A stretch of 64,000 nt of DNA from Pelagibacteraceae bacterium AG-325-J17 (GTDB lineage: Bacteria; Pseudomonadota; Alphaproteobacteria; Pelagibacterales; Pelagibacteraceae): NCBI GenBank assembly GCA_003282825.1, contig QBYM01000002.1, positions 1 through 64,000 on the forward strand, written 5' to 3'. The translations under genes were made by a program, and so were the position numbers. Positions 34,823 through 44,049 of the stretch are shown here, piece after piece. Every line of letters starts with the position of its first letter. Positions within the stretch are counted from its first letter, which is position 1. The notes beneath the pieces were generated by a model. That model was not told the DNA's origin. It was given only the letters and a program-made list of their open reading frames with translations, and did no database searches.

Positions 34823-36163
34823 ATGTTAACAAAAACAATTAAAAAGTTGGTATCTACTTTTACTGTAGTGGTAGCTTTGTTTTCTTCACTTGCTTTACCT
34901 CAAAAAGTTTTCGGTGCTGAAACCCAATACTTTCCCGTAGCTAGTAGTCGAGTTGGACCTTACTCAGCGATGGGTACTGGATATTATGGTGCTCAGATTG
35001 ATTACATGAATTACGTAAATATGACAGGTGGAGTGAATGGAGTAATGCTTACTTGGCAAGAATGTGAAACTGAATACAACGCTGTTAAAACAGTTGAGTG
35101 TTATCAGCGACTACTTGAAAAAGATGGTCAAAGAATAGTTGTATTTGATACTCTTGGAACACCAGGAGCATATGCTGTTATTAATCGTATGGCAAAAGAC
35201 AATGTTGTTTTAGCTCAATATGGTTATGGAAGAACTGATGGTGCAGATGGTAGAGTGTGGCCATGGGTATTTAATGCTGCAAGTCACTATTGGTCACAAA
35301 TAGCTGTTAAGTTAAAATTTATGGCTCAGATCGAGGGTGGAATAGATAAAATGAAGGGTAAGAAAATTGTACACCTCCATATTGACTCTGCTTATGGTCG
35401 AGAACCATTACCAGCCATGAGAAAAATAACATCTGACTGGGGAATGAAATTAGTAGAAATTTCAATTCCGCCCCCAGGGTTAGAACAACAATCTCAGTGG
35501 CTACAAATCCGAAGAGAAAAACCTGATTGGGTTACTTTTTGGGGTGCAGGCTCTGGAATGAATTCAACAGCAATGACTAACGCTGCTAGAATAAATTTTC
35601 CAAGAGATCGTATGATGTATGTAACATTTGGTGCTGCCGAAGAGGACATGTATCCAGCAGGTGATGCAGCTAAGGGAACTTATGCTGTTGCTAATGCTTT
35701 ACCAGGAGAATATCCATTAGTTAAAGACATCAAAGACAAAGTATATGGTGCCGGAAAAGGTAACTTAGCTGATCCAAATAGGATTGGTTCAGTTTATTGG
35801 AATAGGGGACTAGGTGCTGCAGTTATGTGGATTGAAGCTTTGAAAAATGCTCAAAAGATGCATAACAAAGTTGGTAAAGCAGTCACTGGTGCTGAATTTA
35901 GAGATGGTTATGAAGCTTTAAACATGACTGAATCTAGACTTAAAGAACTTGGAGTTGGAGGAATGCTAGCTCCATTTGCTATTTCATGTGCAAACCATGA
36001 AGGTGCTGGTAAATTTGCTGTAATGCAGTGGGATGGAGATAAGTTCAATCAGGTAACTGGTTGGGAAGCTCCAGGAGACCCTAAATTTATTAGAGGTTTA
36101 GTTGAAGACTCTGCAGCAAAATTTGCTAAAGAAAATAACATTACACCAAAAAAATGTGGATAG
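34823..36163 (+). CDS. Branched-chain-type ABC transporter substrate-binding protein
   Basis: The 446-residue exported protein has a signal peptide (about residues 1-31, ending VFGA) and a LivJ/UrtA-like periplasmic-binding fold: SRVGPYSAMGTGYYGAQIDYMNYVN, KKIVHLHIDSAYGRE and GAEFRDGYEALN. It is longer than classic LivJ. A strong AAGGAGG ribosome site (34812-34818) fits high expression. The substrate could be amino acids, urea-type or other small polar compounds. It is followed by a hairpin and then by two ATPases and two permeases, a complete importer. Confidence 0.9.
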   Translation: MLTKTIKKLVSTFTVVVALFSSLALPQKVFGAETQYFPVASSRVGPYSAMGTGYYGAQIDYMNYVNMTGGVNGVMLTWQECETEYNAVKTVECYQRLLEKDGQRIVVFDTLGTPGAYAVINRMAKDNVVLAQYGYGRTDGADGRVWPWVFNAASHYWSQIAVKLKFMAQIEGGIDKMKGKKIVHLHIDSAYGREPLPAMRKITSDWGMKLVEISIPPPGLEQQSQWLQIRREKPDWVTFWGAGSGMNSTAMTNAARINFPRDRMMYVTFGAAEEDMYPAGDAAKGTYAVANALPGEYPLVKDIKDKVYGAGKGNLADPNRIGSVYWNRGLGAAVMWIEALKNAQKMHNKVGKAVTGAEFRDGYEALNMTESRLKELGVGGMLAPFAISCANHEGAGKFAVMQWDGDKFNQVTGWEAPGDPKFIRGLVEDSAAKFAKENNITPKKCG

Positions 36164-36190
36164 TTAATTTAACCAATTAACTTTCACAAA

Positions 36191-36233
36191 AATGGGAAGT
36201 TTAAATAATTTAAATTATTTCAAACTTCCCATT
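36191..36233 (+). terminator. Long hairpin between the binding-protein gene and the ABC subunits
   Basis: AATGGGAAGTTT at 36191-36202 pairs perfectly with 36222-36233, and the enclosed AAATAATTTAAATTATTT (36203-36220) is itself an 18-base palindrome. The stem therefore continues almost without a loop. It lies 27 nt after the stop of the binding-protein gene and 25 nt before the first ATPase gene. Such structures usually act as partial terminators or 3'-end stabilisers, which makes the binding protein more abundant than the membrane subunits. Confidence 0.8.
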
Positions 36234-36258
36234 AACAAAATTTAAAGTAAAAAAGATA

Positions 36259-37074
36259 ATGAATAATAATTCAACAAATATATTAGATATTAAAAATATA
36301 GAAGTAACTTACGATGATGTAATTTTAGCTTTACATGATGTTTCTTTAAAAGTGCCCAAAGGAAAGGTAGTTGCTTTACTAGGTGCAAATGGAGCAGGTA
36401 AAAGTACAACCTTAAAAGCTGTCTCTACTATGTTAGCTTCAGAGAGAGGTAAAGTTACAAAAGGATCAATCGATTATGATGGAAGCTCAATACAAAAACA
36501 AAACCCCTCTCAAATGGTTGGTCTTGGAATGGTTCAAGTATTAGAGGGAAGAAGGTGTTTTGGTCATTTAACTGTTGAAGAAAACATAATCTCAGGTGCA
36601 TATTCAAGAAAATTATCTAAAGGGGATATTGATCAAGAATTAGAGAAAATTTATAGTTACTTTTTAAGATTAAAAGAAAGAAGAAAAAGTCAAGCAGCAT
36701 TTACATCTGGTGGAGAACAACAAATGATAGCAGTTGCGAGAGCAATGATGGCAAAACCTAAAATGTTGTTACTAGATGAGCCAACAATGGGTCTAGCACC
36801 TCAATTAGTTGCTGAAATTTTTAATATTGTAAGAGAGTTAAATCAAAAAGAAGGAGTTAGTATTTTACTTGCTGAGCAGAATACTAATATTGCATTAAAA
36901 AATTCAGACTATGGTTACATTATTGAAACAGGAAAGGTCATGCTGGAGGGAAGCGCAGAAAGTTTATTGAATAATGATAAAGTAAAAGAATTATATTTAG
37001 GTATATCAAAAAAAGGAAGAAAAAACTTTAGAGATGTTCTTAAAGAAGAAAGTTTAAATAAAAGAAGTAATTAA
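36259..37074 (+). CDS. ABC transporter ATP-binding protein, LivF type
   Basis: The 271-residue ATPase has Walker A GANGAGKST, signature TSGGEQQM and Walker B LLLDEPTMGLAP, then LLAEQNT typical of LivF. It is slightly longer than LivF at the C-terminus (basic tail after about residue 245). It is the first cytoplasmic subunit after the internal hairpin. The next ATPase starts 3 nt later. Confidence 0.95.
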   Translation: MNNNSTNILDIKNIEVTYDDVILALHDVSLKVPKGKVVALLGANGAGKSTTLKAVSTMLASERGKVTKGSIDYDGSSIQKQNPSQMVGLGMVQVLEGRRCFGHLTVEENIISGAYSRKLSKGDIDQELEKIYSYFLRLKERRKSQAAFTSGGEQQMIAVARAMMAKPKMLLLDEPTMGLAPQLVAEIFNIVRELNQKEGVSILLAEQNTNIALKNSDYGYIIETGKVMLEGSAESLLNNDKVKELYLGISKKGRKNFRDVLKEESLNKRSN

Positions 37075-37076
37075 AG

Positions 37077-37871
37077 ATGGCATACGAAAGAAAATTTAAA
37101 ATAGGTGAACCAATTTTAGAGGTAAATAATATTTCACTCGCTTTTGGAGGTGTCAAAGCTATAACTGACACTTCATTTAATGTCCTTGAGCATGAAGTTA
37201 GAGCAATAATTGGGCCTAATGGGGCTGGAAAAAGTTCGATGCTTAATTGCATAAATGGGATTTATAAACCACAACAAGGAACTGTTTCTTTTAGGGGCAA
37301 AGAAATACCCAACATAACTCCAAACATAATGGCTCAAATGGGACTTTCTAGAACATTTCAAAACTTAGCTCTTTTTAAAAGAATGTCTGTATTGGATAAT
37401 ATTTTAGTTGGTCGTAAACTCCATACAAAGACAAATTTCATCGAGGTTGCTTTACAACTTCCTAAAGTAAAAAAAGAAGAAAAGGCAAACAGAGATAGAT
37501 CTGAGGAAATAATTAGTTTTTTAGAAATAGAAGACATTAAAGACACTCCTGTTGGAAAACTTCCTTATGGATTACAAAAAAAAGTTGAGTTAGGCCGAGC
37601 GCTTGCAACTGACTCCTCAATAATTTTATTAGACGAACCAATGGCTGGAATGAATGTTGAAGAAAAAAGAGATATGTGTAGATTTATTTTGAAGGTAAAT
37701 GATGAGCTTGGTACAACAATGGTTTTAATTGAGCATGATATGGGAGTAGTAATGGATATATCTGATAGAGTTGTTGTGCTTGATTATGGAAAAGTTATTG
37801 GAGATGGAACACCTGATGAGATCATGGCAAATCAAAAAGTAATTGATGCTTACTTAGGAGTGGAACACTAG
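37077..37871 (+). CDS. ABC transporter ATP-binding protein, LivG type
   Basis: The 264-residue ATPase has Walker A GPNGAGKSS, the LivG-type modified signature LPYGLQKKVELGRAL and Walker B IILLDEPMAGMN, followed by IEHDMGVVMDISDRVVVLDYG. It forms the second nucleotide-binding subunit with the LivF-type protein. Location between livF-like and livH-like genes is standard for this transporter class. Confidence 0.95.
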   Translation: MAYERKFKIGEPILEVNNISLAFGGVKAITDTSFNVLEHEVRAIIGPNGAGKSSMLNCINGIYKPQQGTVSFRGKEIPNITPNIMAQMGLSRTFQNLALFKRMSVLDNILVGRKLHTKTNFIEVALQLPKVKKEEKANRDRSEEIISFLEIEDIKDTPVGKLPYGLQKKVELGRALATDSSIILLDEPMAGMNVEEKRDMCRFILKVNDELGTTMVLIEHDMGVVMDISDRVVVLDYGKVIGDGTPDEIMANQKVIDAYLGVEH

Positions 37872-37879
37872 GATAAAAT

Positions 37880-38788
37880 ATGATTGATGAGTTATTATTT
37901 TTTATGGAAGTACTTGTGGGTGGTTTACTCGCTGGTACAATGTACTCTTTAGTTGCTTTAGGATTTGTTCTTATTTTTAAAGCCTCAGCAACATTTAATT
38001 TCTCACAGGGTGCGATGGTTTTTTTCTCGGTACTAGCTTTCTGCGGTTTCATGCAAGATTTTAATATACCTTTTGTACTTGCATTTATTTTGGCTGCTCT
38101 TTTAATGGTGATAGTTGGTCTATGTACTGAAAGATTAGTTTTAAGACCCCTGATGAATGCTAGTGAAGATACTGTGTTAATGGCAACCATAGGACTTGGT
38201 TATGTTTTAGAGGGGCTCGCACAAGCTGCGTGGGGAGTAGAAGTTAGAAGATTAGATTTAGGAATAGGAGATTTTCCAGTGCCATGGATTGCAGATAACT
38301 TAAAGTTATTTATAAGCGCACTAGATATTACTGCTGGTTTGGTAGCTGCCATAATGATTATAGGATTATTCCTTTTATTTAAATACACCAAGATTGGTCT
38401 AGGTTTAAGAGCTGTTGCAGATGATGCAGGAGCAGCGAGCTCTATTGGAATTCCGTTAAAACACATAATGTTACTGGTTTGGTCTGCTGCAGGTGTAGTA
38501 GCTTTAGTAGCGGGAATGATGTGGGGAGCTAGAGCTGGAGTTCAATTTGCGCTAGTTGATCTTGCTTTAAAAGCATTACCTGTATTAATTATAGGTGGAT
38601 TTTCATCTATACCGGGAGCCATTGTCGGAGGTCTAATTATAGGAGCAACAGAAAAAATATTAGAGGTTTATATTGGACCATTCTTTGGAGGAGCAATTGA
38701 GGGTTGGGCTCCATATGTATTAGCAATATTCTTTTTATTATATAGACCAGAAGGTTTATTTGGAGAAAAAATTATCAGGAGAGTTTAA
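37880..38788 (+). CDS. Branched-chain-type ABC permease, LivH type
   Basis: The 302-residue integral membrane protein has eight or so helices and LivH segments LVGGLLAGTMYSLVALGFVLIFKASATFNFSQG, GLGLRAVADDAGAASSIGI and the conserved GGFSSIPGAIVGGLIIGATE. It is one half of the translocation pore. It ends 3 nt before the second permease gene. Confidence 0.95.
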   Translation: MIDELLFFMEVLVGGLLAGTMYSLVALGFVLIFKASATFNFSQGAMVFFSVLAFCGFMQDFNIPFVLAFILAALLMVIVGLCTERLVLRPLMNASEDTVLMATIGLGYVLEGLAQAAWGVEVRRLDLGIGDFPVPWIADNLKLFISALDITAGLVAAIMIIGLFLLFKYTKIGLGLRAVADDAGAASSIGIPLKHIMLLVWSAAGVVALVAGMMWGARAGVQFALVDLALKALPVLIIGGFSSIPGAIVGGLIIGATEKILEVYIGPFFGGAIEGWAPYVLAIFFLLYRPEGLFGEKIIRRV

Positions 38789-38791
38789 TTT

Positions 38792-39862
38792 ATGAAACCA
38801 GTTTTTATGACTTATACAAAAAAAGACCTAATTAACTTAGCTATTTGTATGGTTCTAAGTGTAATAATAATACCGACATTTATTAAAACAGAATATTGGT
38901 ACACCTCAATATTAATTCCTTGGCTTTGCTTAGCTTTAGCTACAATTGGACAACAAATTGTTATGGGTTACACAGGGCAATTAGCTTTAGGTGCTGCTGG
39001 TTTTATGGCTGCGGGAGCGTTCGCTATGTTCAATCTGATTTTAAGAGTGCCAGAACTGGGTTTCATAGGCTCTCTAGCAGTATCAGGTTTAATTGCAGCT
39101 GCTTTTGGAATTTTGTTTGGGTTGCCTAGTTTAAAAGTAAGAGGAATTTACCTAATGGTGGCAACTCTCGCATCACAGTTTTTTATAATATGGATGATAG
39201 ATAAATTTGGTTGGTTTAAAAACTACGACTCATCAGGAATTATAACTGCCCAAGACATAGTCATCTTAGGAAAGCCATTTACAACTCCATTAGCTATGTA
39301 TTTTGTATGTTTAGCTGTTACTGCAGTTTTAACTTTACTGGCCATGAATATGACAAGGGGTAGTACTGGTAGAAATTGGATGGCAGTTCGGGATATGGAT
39401 ATTGCTGCAGAGTCAATGGGAGTTTCGCTTTTAAAAACTAAAGTTCAAGCATTCGCAATCAGTGCATTTTATTGTGGTGTAGCTGGTGCACTTTTTGCAT
39501 TTTGTTATCTAAAATCTTTAGAGCCAGTAGCCTTCGATATTAAACTATCTTTTAAAATATTATTTATGTGTATCTTAGGTGGTCTTGGTACCATTAATGG
39601 TGCTTTCATAGGGGCGGCATTTATTTTACTTTTCCCGGTTCTTTTAAATAGTGTTGGAAATAACGTATTTCATGGAGCAATTGATGCTACAATTATTTCG
39701 TCTATAGAACAGGTTATATTTGGTCTGTTGATGATTATATTCATGATTTATGAACCACTTGGGATGGCTAAGTTGTGGGAAAATTTAAAACAAAAATTTG
39801 GCTCTAAACTAACATTTTCGAATATTAAAAATTTGAAATCCCCTTTGAGTAAAAAGTTTTAA
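38792..39862 (+). CDS. Branched-chain-type ABC permease, LivM type
   Basis: The 356-residue permease has an N-terminal extension and LivM motifs: GYTGQLALGAAGFMAAGAF, GLPSLKVRGIYLMVATLASQF, GRNWMAVRDMDIAAESMGV and LGGLGTINGAFIGAAF. It forms the second half of the pore and ends the transporter unit. A possible GTG-started mini-gene follows. Confidence 0.95.
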   Translation: MKPVFMTYTKKDLINLAICMVLSVIIIPTFIKTEYWYTSILIPWLCLALATIGQQIVMGYTGQLALGAAGFMAAGAFAMFNLILRVPELGFIGSLAVSGLIAAAFGILFGLPSLKVRGIYLMVATLASQFFIIWMIDKFGWFKNYDSSGIITAQDIVILGKPFTTPLAMYFVCLAVTAVLTLLAMNMTRGSTGRNWMAVRDMDIAAESMGVSLLKTKVQAFAISAFYCGVAGALFAFCYLKSLEPVAFDIKLSFKILFMCILGGLGTINGAFIGAAFILLFPVLLNSVGNNVFHGAIDATIISSIEQVIFGLLMIIFMIYEPLGMAKLWENLKQKFGSKLTFSNIKNLKSPLSKKF

Positions 39863-39865
39863 TTA

Positions 39866-39949
39866 GTGGATAAGAAAAAACTAATCATTGCTCTTTTAAT
39901 AGGTATCATAATTGGATTTCTAGTAGAAAGTAATTTCCTAATTTTTTAA
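39866..39949 (+). CDS. Possible small membrane peptide (27 aa, GTG start)
   Basis: GTG at 39866-39868, 3 nt after the livM-like stop, opens 27 codons ending at TAA 39947-39949. The peptide KKKLIIALLIGIIIGFLVESNFLIF is a single hydrophobic segment after a basic start, as in small membrane proteins. Its end overlaps the convergent gpsA-like gene by 12 nt. The GTG start and short length leave real doubt. Confidence 0.35.
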   Translation: MDKKKLIIALLIGIIIGFLVESNFLIF

Positions 39950-40903
39950 AAAGTTAATTTTCCTATCATATATGATTGTTTTTAACAAATGATACATTAG
40001 TGGAATTTTTTTTTTATTTATCTTTTTTAAAATATATGGAGCAATTTCTCTAGCAAGTTGCTCGCCCTCTACAGTATCTTTAGGCATAAATTTTTTTTTT
40101 GCTGCTGTAAATCTAAAACCTTTACCAAGAAAATTTCCCATTTTACTGTTTCTCCCTCCTATAGCACTTACATACAAATCACCAATACCTGCAAGTCCTA
40201 ATATTGTTGATACGTCTCCTTTAAAATATTTAATCAAAAATTTCATCTCATTCGCACTTTTTTGAAATAAATCTGATTTAGCGTTTAGATTTTGACCTGA
40301 GCCAATGACCATTGCATATATATTCTTAATTGCTGAACAGATTTCAATACCAATAATATCCTTTGAAAATTCAGTTAAATAATACTTAGTAGATATAAGT
40401 TTTCCAATCCATTTGGCAATCTTAATGTTTTTATTAGCAACAACTACGCTTGTCTTATTTTTATTTGCTAATTCTTTAGCTAAACAAGGTCCTTTTAATA
40501 CTGACACATTTGCTGCACGATAATTATTTTTTAATAAATCTGAAATTGTTAGAATCCTTTTCTTTTTTTTATCAAACTTTAATCCTTTAGTGAGAACCAA
40601 TAAAGGAGTTTTAACGTTTAAATCTTTTAATTCTTTTCCAATAAAATCTATACCTGCAAGACTTAGGGCAATTACTATTAAGTCAAATCTTTTCTTGAAT
40701 ATTTCTTTTGAATAATTCACAAATTTTAATTTTTTTGGAAGATAAAGTTTTAAAGAAGGATGAAACTTTTTCTTTGAGTTTAAATTTTTAATAAAAATTT
40801 TATTGTATGGCTCTGTGATAGTAACTAGATTATTGTTTTCTAAACAGGGAATAGAAAACGCAGAACCCATTGCTCCACCACCAATAATTAATATTTTACC
40901 CAT
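39938..40903 (-). CDS. gpsA: NAD(P)H-dependent glycerol-3-phosphate dehydrogenase family protein
   Basis: The 321-residue protein has the GpsA layout: nucleotide-binding IGGGAMGSAFS at the N-terminus, LLVLTKGL, the catalytic Lys in CSAIKNIYAMVIG and GLAGIGDLYVSA. It makes glycerol-3-phosphate for phospholipids. Wording differs from textbook GpsA in places (for example the EPYNKIFIKNL stretch), so it could be a divergent paralogue. The Lys-rich composition follows the genome bias. The 177-nt region upstream (40904-41080) shows no RNA gene. Confidence 0.82.
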   Translation of the reverse strand: MGKILIIGGGAMGSAFSIPCLENNNLVTITEPYNKIFIKNLNSKKKFHPSLKLYLPKKLKFVNYSKEIFKKRFDLIVIALSLAGIDFIGKELKDLNVKTPLLVLTKGLKFDKKKKRILTISDLLKNNYRAANVSVLKGPCLAKELANKNKTSVVVANKNIKIAKWIGKLISTKYYLTEFSKDIIGIEICSAIKNIYAMVIGSGQNLNAKSDLFQKSANEMKFLIKYFKGDVSTILGLAGIGDLYVSAIGGRNSKMGNFLGKGFRFTAAKKKFMPKDTVEGEQLAREIAPYILKKINKKKIPLMYHLLKTIIYDRKINFLKN

Positions 40904-41080
40904 ATAATTTAATTAAATTTTACAGTTATAAAAATTTCAACTAATACTTGAATGAACCTTAACATAGAATTTCTAAATATAAAATTACTTATAACTAATA
41001 TTAATATAGGTTTATTTATAGTTTGAATATAAAAAAATTTATCGTTAATGATAATTTTATTTTAGCTTAAAAATTAAAAA

Positions 41081-42202
41081 ATGCAAAACCGTAAATTTAA
41101 ATACTCTAAATTTTTGTTAAATAAAAATTATAATTTTAATAGAGACTATGTTTTAAAATATTTACCATCAAAATTTTTAATTGATGCTTATAAAAGTATA
41201 TCAAAATGGAAAGGCTACCACCCTACCCCTTTGTTAAATTTAAATAAATTAAAGAAAGATTTAAAGCTTAATAATATATTTTACAAGGATGAGTCAAAAA
41301 GATTTAATTTAAAATCTTTTAAGGCTTTAGGGGGTGCATATGCTGTGGAAAAAATCTTCAAAAAAAAAAATAAAATTACTGTCTCATCAGCAACAGCTGG
41401 AAATCATGGAAAATCTGTGGCTTGGGGAGCAAAAAGATTAAAATTAAAATGTAAAATTTTTGTCAGTCAACATGTAAGTAAAACGAGGGTAGATGAGATA
41501 AAAAAATTTGGTGCTGAGGTGATAAGAGTTAAAGGAAATTATGAAAACTCTTTAAGAAAATGCCAGATATTATCAAAAAAAAATAATTGGAGTATTATAC
41601 AGGATGTTTCAACAAAAAATTATAGATATGTCCCCCAACTTACTATGGCAGGTTATTCTATTTTAATTAGGGAAATCTCTGAACAAACTAATCAATATAT
41701 CACTCATATATTTCTTCAAGCTGGTGTAGGAGGATTAGCTGCTGGTTTAGTGGCTGGAGTAGCAAAATACTTTAAGAGAATTCCTAAAATTATAATTGTA
41801 GAGCCAGATAGAGCTGATTGTGTACTTCAGAGTATAAAAAGTAAAAAATTAAAAAAGATAAAAATCAAAAAAGAAAGTATTATGGGTGGAATGTCATGTA
41901 ATGAGATGTCTCTTGTACCATGGCAGATATTAAAAAAAGCAACTAATTGTTGTGTTTCAGTTACTGATAATAACGTAGCAAGAATAGTAGCTAAATTAAA
42001 AGATAAGAAATTTAGTAAAGCTTCAATAATAGGTGGAGAGTGTGCCACACCTGGAATTATCGCTTTAATTGGAATATGGAATGATAAAAAAACTAGGAAA
42101 TTGATCAATCTTAATCAAAATTCAAATGTATTAGTAATTGGATGCGAAGGAAATGCAGATGTCAAACTTTATAAACAACTGCTATCTAAGGGAAGAAAAT
42201 AA
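41081..42202 (+). CDS. PLP-dependent diaminopropionate ammonia-lyase-like enzyme
   Basis: The 373-residue fold-type II PLP enzyme has the PLP Lys81 in RFNLKSFKALGGAYA. ATAGNHGKSVAWGAK (substrate loop), QAGVGGLAAGLVAG (phosphate loop) and a C-terminal GCEGNADV complete it. The arrangement and the sentence GGMSCNEMSLVPW match diaminopropionate ammonia-lyase (DpaL/YgeX) more than threonine dehydratase. It could degrade 2,3-diaminopropionate or a related amino acid. The true substrate is uncertain. The next gene starts 6 nt later. Confidence 0.82.
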   Translation: MQNRKFKYSKFLLNKNYNFNRDYVLKYLPSKFLIDAYKSISKWKGYHPTPLLNLNKLKKDLKLNNIFYKDESKRFNLKSFKALGGAYAVEKIFKKKNKITVSSATAGNHGKSVAWGAKRLKLKCKIFVSQHVSKTRVDEIKKFGAEVIRVKGNYENSLRKCQILSKKNNWSIIQDVSTKNYRYVPQLTMAGYSILIREISEQTNQYITHIFLQAGVGGLAAGLVAGVAKYFKRIPKIIIVEPDRADCVLQSIKSKKLKKIKIKKESIMGGMSCNEMSLVPWQILKKATNCCVSVTDNNVARIVAKLKDKKFSKASIIGGECATPGIIALIGIWNDKKTRKLINLNQNSNVLVIGCEGNADVKLYKQLLSKGRK

Positions 42203-42208
42203 ATTTAT

Positions 42209-43630
42209 ATGACAAAAAACGCAATTACGTGGATAAGAGAGGATTTTAGAATTGAAAATAATCCTGCTCTCTCTTACGCAACTCAAAATCATGAGAATGT
42301 ACTAGCCATCTATATTTATAACAAAAATGATTTTGATAACAAAAGAGAGGCTCAAAAATGGTGGCTTTCAAAATCTCTAGAAATATTTAAGTCCGAATTA
42401 TCAAAATATAAAGTCAATCTTCAGATACTAGAAGGAGATGAGCTTGATATATTTTCAAAAATAAAAAAAAAAGACAATTTTTCTATCTACTGGAATAAAA
42501 TTTATGAACCTGACGTAATTGCAAAAGGAAAAAAAATTAGAGATATTTTTATTAAAAACGAAGTTGAATTTAAATATTTTAAAGGAAATATTTTAAATGA
42601 ATTTCAAGAAGTTACTAAAAACGACGGGACACCTTTTAAAGTATTTACTCCTTTCTGGAGAAATGCAGAGCAAAAATATTTAGGTCTGCCACCAAGTAAA
42701 AATTATATTGTTAAGAAAAAAAATAAAATGATTTCTTTTTTTAAAAAGTGCATTGAGCCAGAAAATATTTTACCAAAAGAAAACTGGTATAAAAAATTTG
42801 AGGATTATTGGAAAGTTTCAGAGAATGACTCAAAAATAATCCTTAACAATCTAATTGATAATAAAATTAAAGAATATGGGGTTGCAAGAGACTATCCCTC
42901 TATAGAGGGGACCTCTAAATTGTCTCCGTACATAAAACATGGACAAATACATGTAAGCACTATTTGGAAAAAATGTAATGATACTAAATCTAAAGGTATT
43001 GGTTATAGAAAGTATATTAATGAATTAGGTTGGCGTGAGTTCTCTCATAGCTTGATTAATTACTTTCCTGAATTCCTAAAAGGTAATTACAGAAAGGAAT
43101 TTAATAAATTTCCATGGGTAAAAAATGAGAAGTTTTTAAAAGCTTGGAAATCAGGAATGACTGGTTATCCAATTGTTGATGCTGGAATGAGAGAATTATA
43201 TGAAACAGGTTGGATGCATAACAGAATAAGAATGGTAGTTGGTTCTTTTTTAGTTAAACACCTAAGAATCAACTGGACCGAGGGTGAAAAACATTTTAGA
43301 AATTGTTTACTTGATTTTAATAAAGCCAATAATGTAGCTCAGTGGCAATGGGTTGCAGGTTGTGGAGCAGATGCAGCTCCTTATTTCAGAATTTTTAATC
43401 CTATTCTTCAAGGCGAAAAATTTGATAAAGAAGGAAAATACGTAAAAAAATGGATACCAGAACTAAACAAAGTTCCACAAAAATTTATTCATAAACCTTG
43501 GGAAATGGAGGAGAAGTATCAACAAGCTATAAATACAATCGTAGGTAAAGATTATCCAAAACCAATAGTAATACATGAGGAGGCAAGAGCATCAGCATTA
43601 AAAGCTTTTCAGAGTTTAAAAAAAAATTAA
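42209..43630 (+). CDS. phrB: Deoxyribodipyrimidine photolyase
   Basis: The 473-residue flavoprotein repairs UV-induced cyclobutane dimers with light. The N-terminal antenna domain has ITWIREDFRIENNPAL. The FAD-binding C-terminal domain has GTSKLSPYIKHGQI, NELGWREFSHSLINYFP, GYPIVDAGMRELYETGWMHNR and QWQWVAGCGADAAPYFRIFNP. All CPD-photolyase class I features are present. Useful in surface seawater. The stop overlaps the convergent yjbQ-like stop as TTAA. Confidence 0.97.
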   Translation: MTKNAITWIREDFRIENNPALSYATQNHENVLAIYIYNKNDFDNKREAQKWWLSKSLEIFKSELSKYKVNLQILEGDELDIFSKIKKKDNFSIYWNKIYEPDVIAKGKKIRDIFIKNEVEFKYFKGNILNEFQEVTKNDGTPFKVFTPFWRNAEQKYLGLPPSKNYIVKKKNKMISFFKKCIEPENILPKENWYKKFEDYWKVSENDSKIILNNLIDNKIKEYGVARDYPSIEGTSKLSPYIKHGQIHVSTIWKKCNDTKSKGIGYRKYINELGWREFSHSLINYFPEFLKGNYRKEFNKFPWVKNEKFLKAWKSGMTGYPIVDAGMRELYETGWMHNRIRMVVGSFLVKHLRINWTEGEKHFRNCLLDFNKANNVAQWQWVAGCGADAAPYFRIFNPILQGEKFDKEGKYVKKWIPELNKVPQKFIHKPWEMEEKYQQAINTIVGKDYPKPIVIHEEARASALKAFQSLKKN

Positions 43631-44049
43631 ACTTCTCCTAAGAAATGTTGAATTATTGTTCTCCTCTGTGGGTTTAATCTGTGCTCAAACAAATATATAC
43701 CTTGCCAGGTACCAAGTAATAACACTCCATTTTCAATACTAAGGGAAATTTGATTATTTGTTAAACTGGATTTTATGTGTGCAGGCATATCGTCCTTTCC
43801 TTCAGTTGTATGGACATATAACTTGTTATCCATAGGTGCCAGTTTGTTGAAATAATTTATTAAGTCAGTTTGAACATCTGGATCCGCATTTTCTTGAATA
43901 ATTAAAGAAGCGCTAGTGTGCTGAATACTTAAATTAAGAATACCATTTTTAAACTTATTTGATTTTATCCAATTGATCGTTTGATCAGTAAATTCATATA
44001 ACTTTTGTCCATCAGTATTAATTTTAAAGTTGTTGAATCTTTGTATCAT
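43627..44049 (-). CDS. YjbQ/UPF0047 family protein
   Basis: The 140-residue protein shows the UPF0047 signatures: LSIQHTSASLIIQENADPDVQTDL (about residues 42-65), EGKDDMPAHIKSSL with the conserved histidines, and LGTWQGIYLFEHR. The histidines may hold a metal. Weak thiamine-phosphate synthase activity has been described for the family, but the role is unsettled. It overlaps the zapE stop by 4 nt and is the last gene of a leftward run. Confidence 0.93.
   Translation of the reverse strand: MIQRFNNFKINTDGQKLYEFTDQTINWIKSNKFKNGILNLSIQHTSASLIIQENADPDVQTDLINYFNKLAPMDNKLYVHTTEGKDDMPAHIKSSLTNNQISLSIENGVLLLGTWQGIYLFEHRLNPQRRTIIQHFLGEV

Noticed and set aside
37822..38190. 122-codon frame antisense to the LivH-type permease
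   Set aside because: It overlaps two well-supported transporter genes and its composition mirrors the permease's codons. No ribosome site or family feature.
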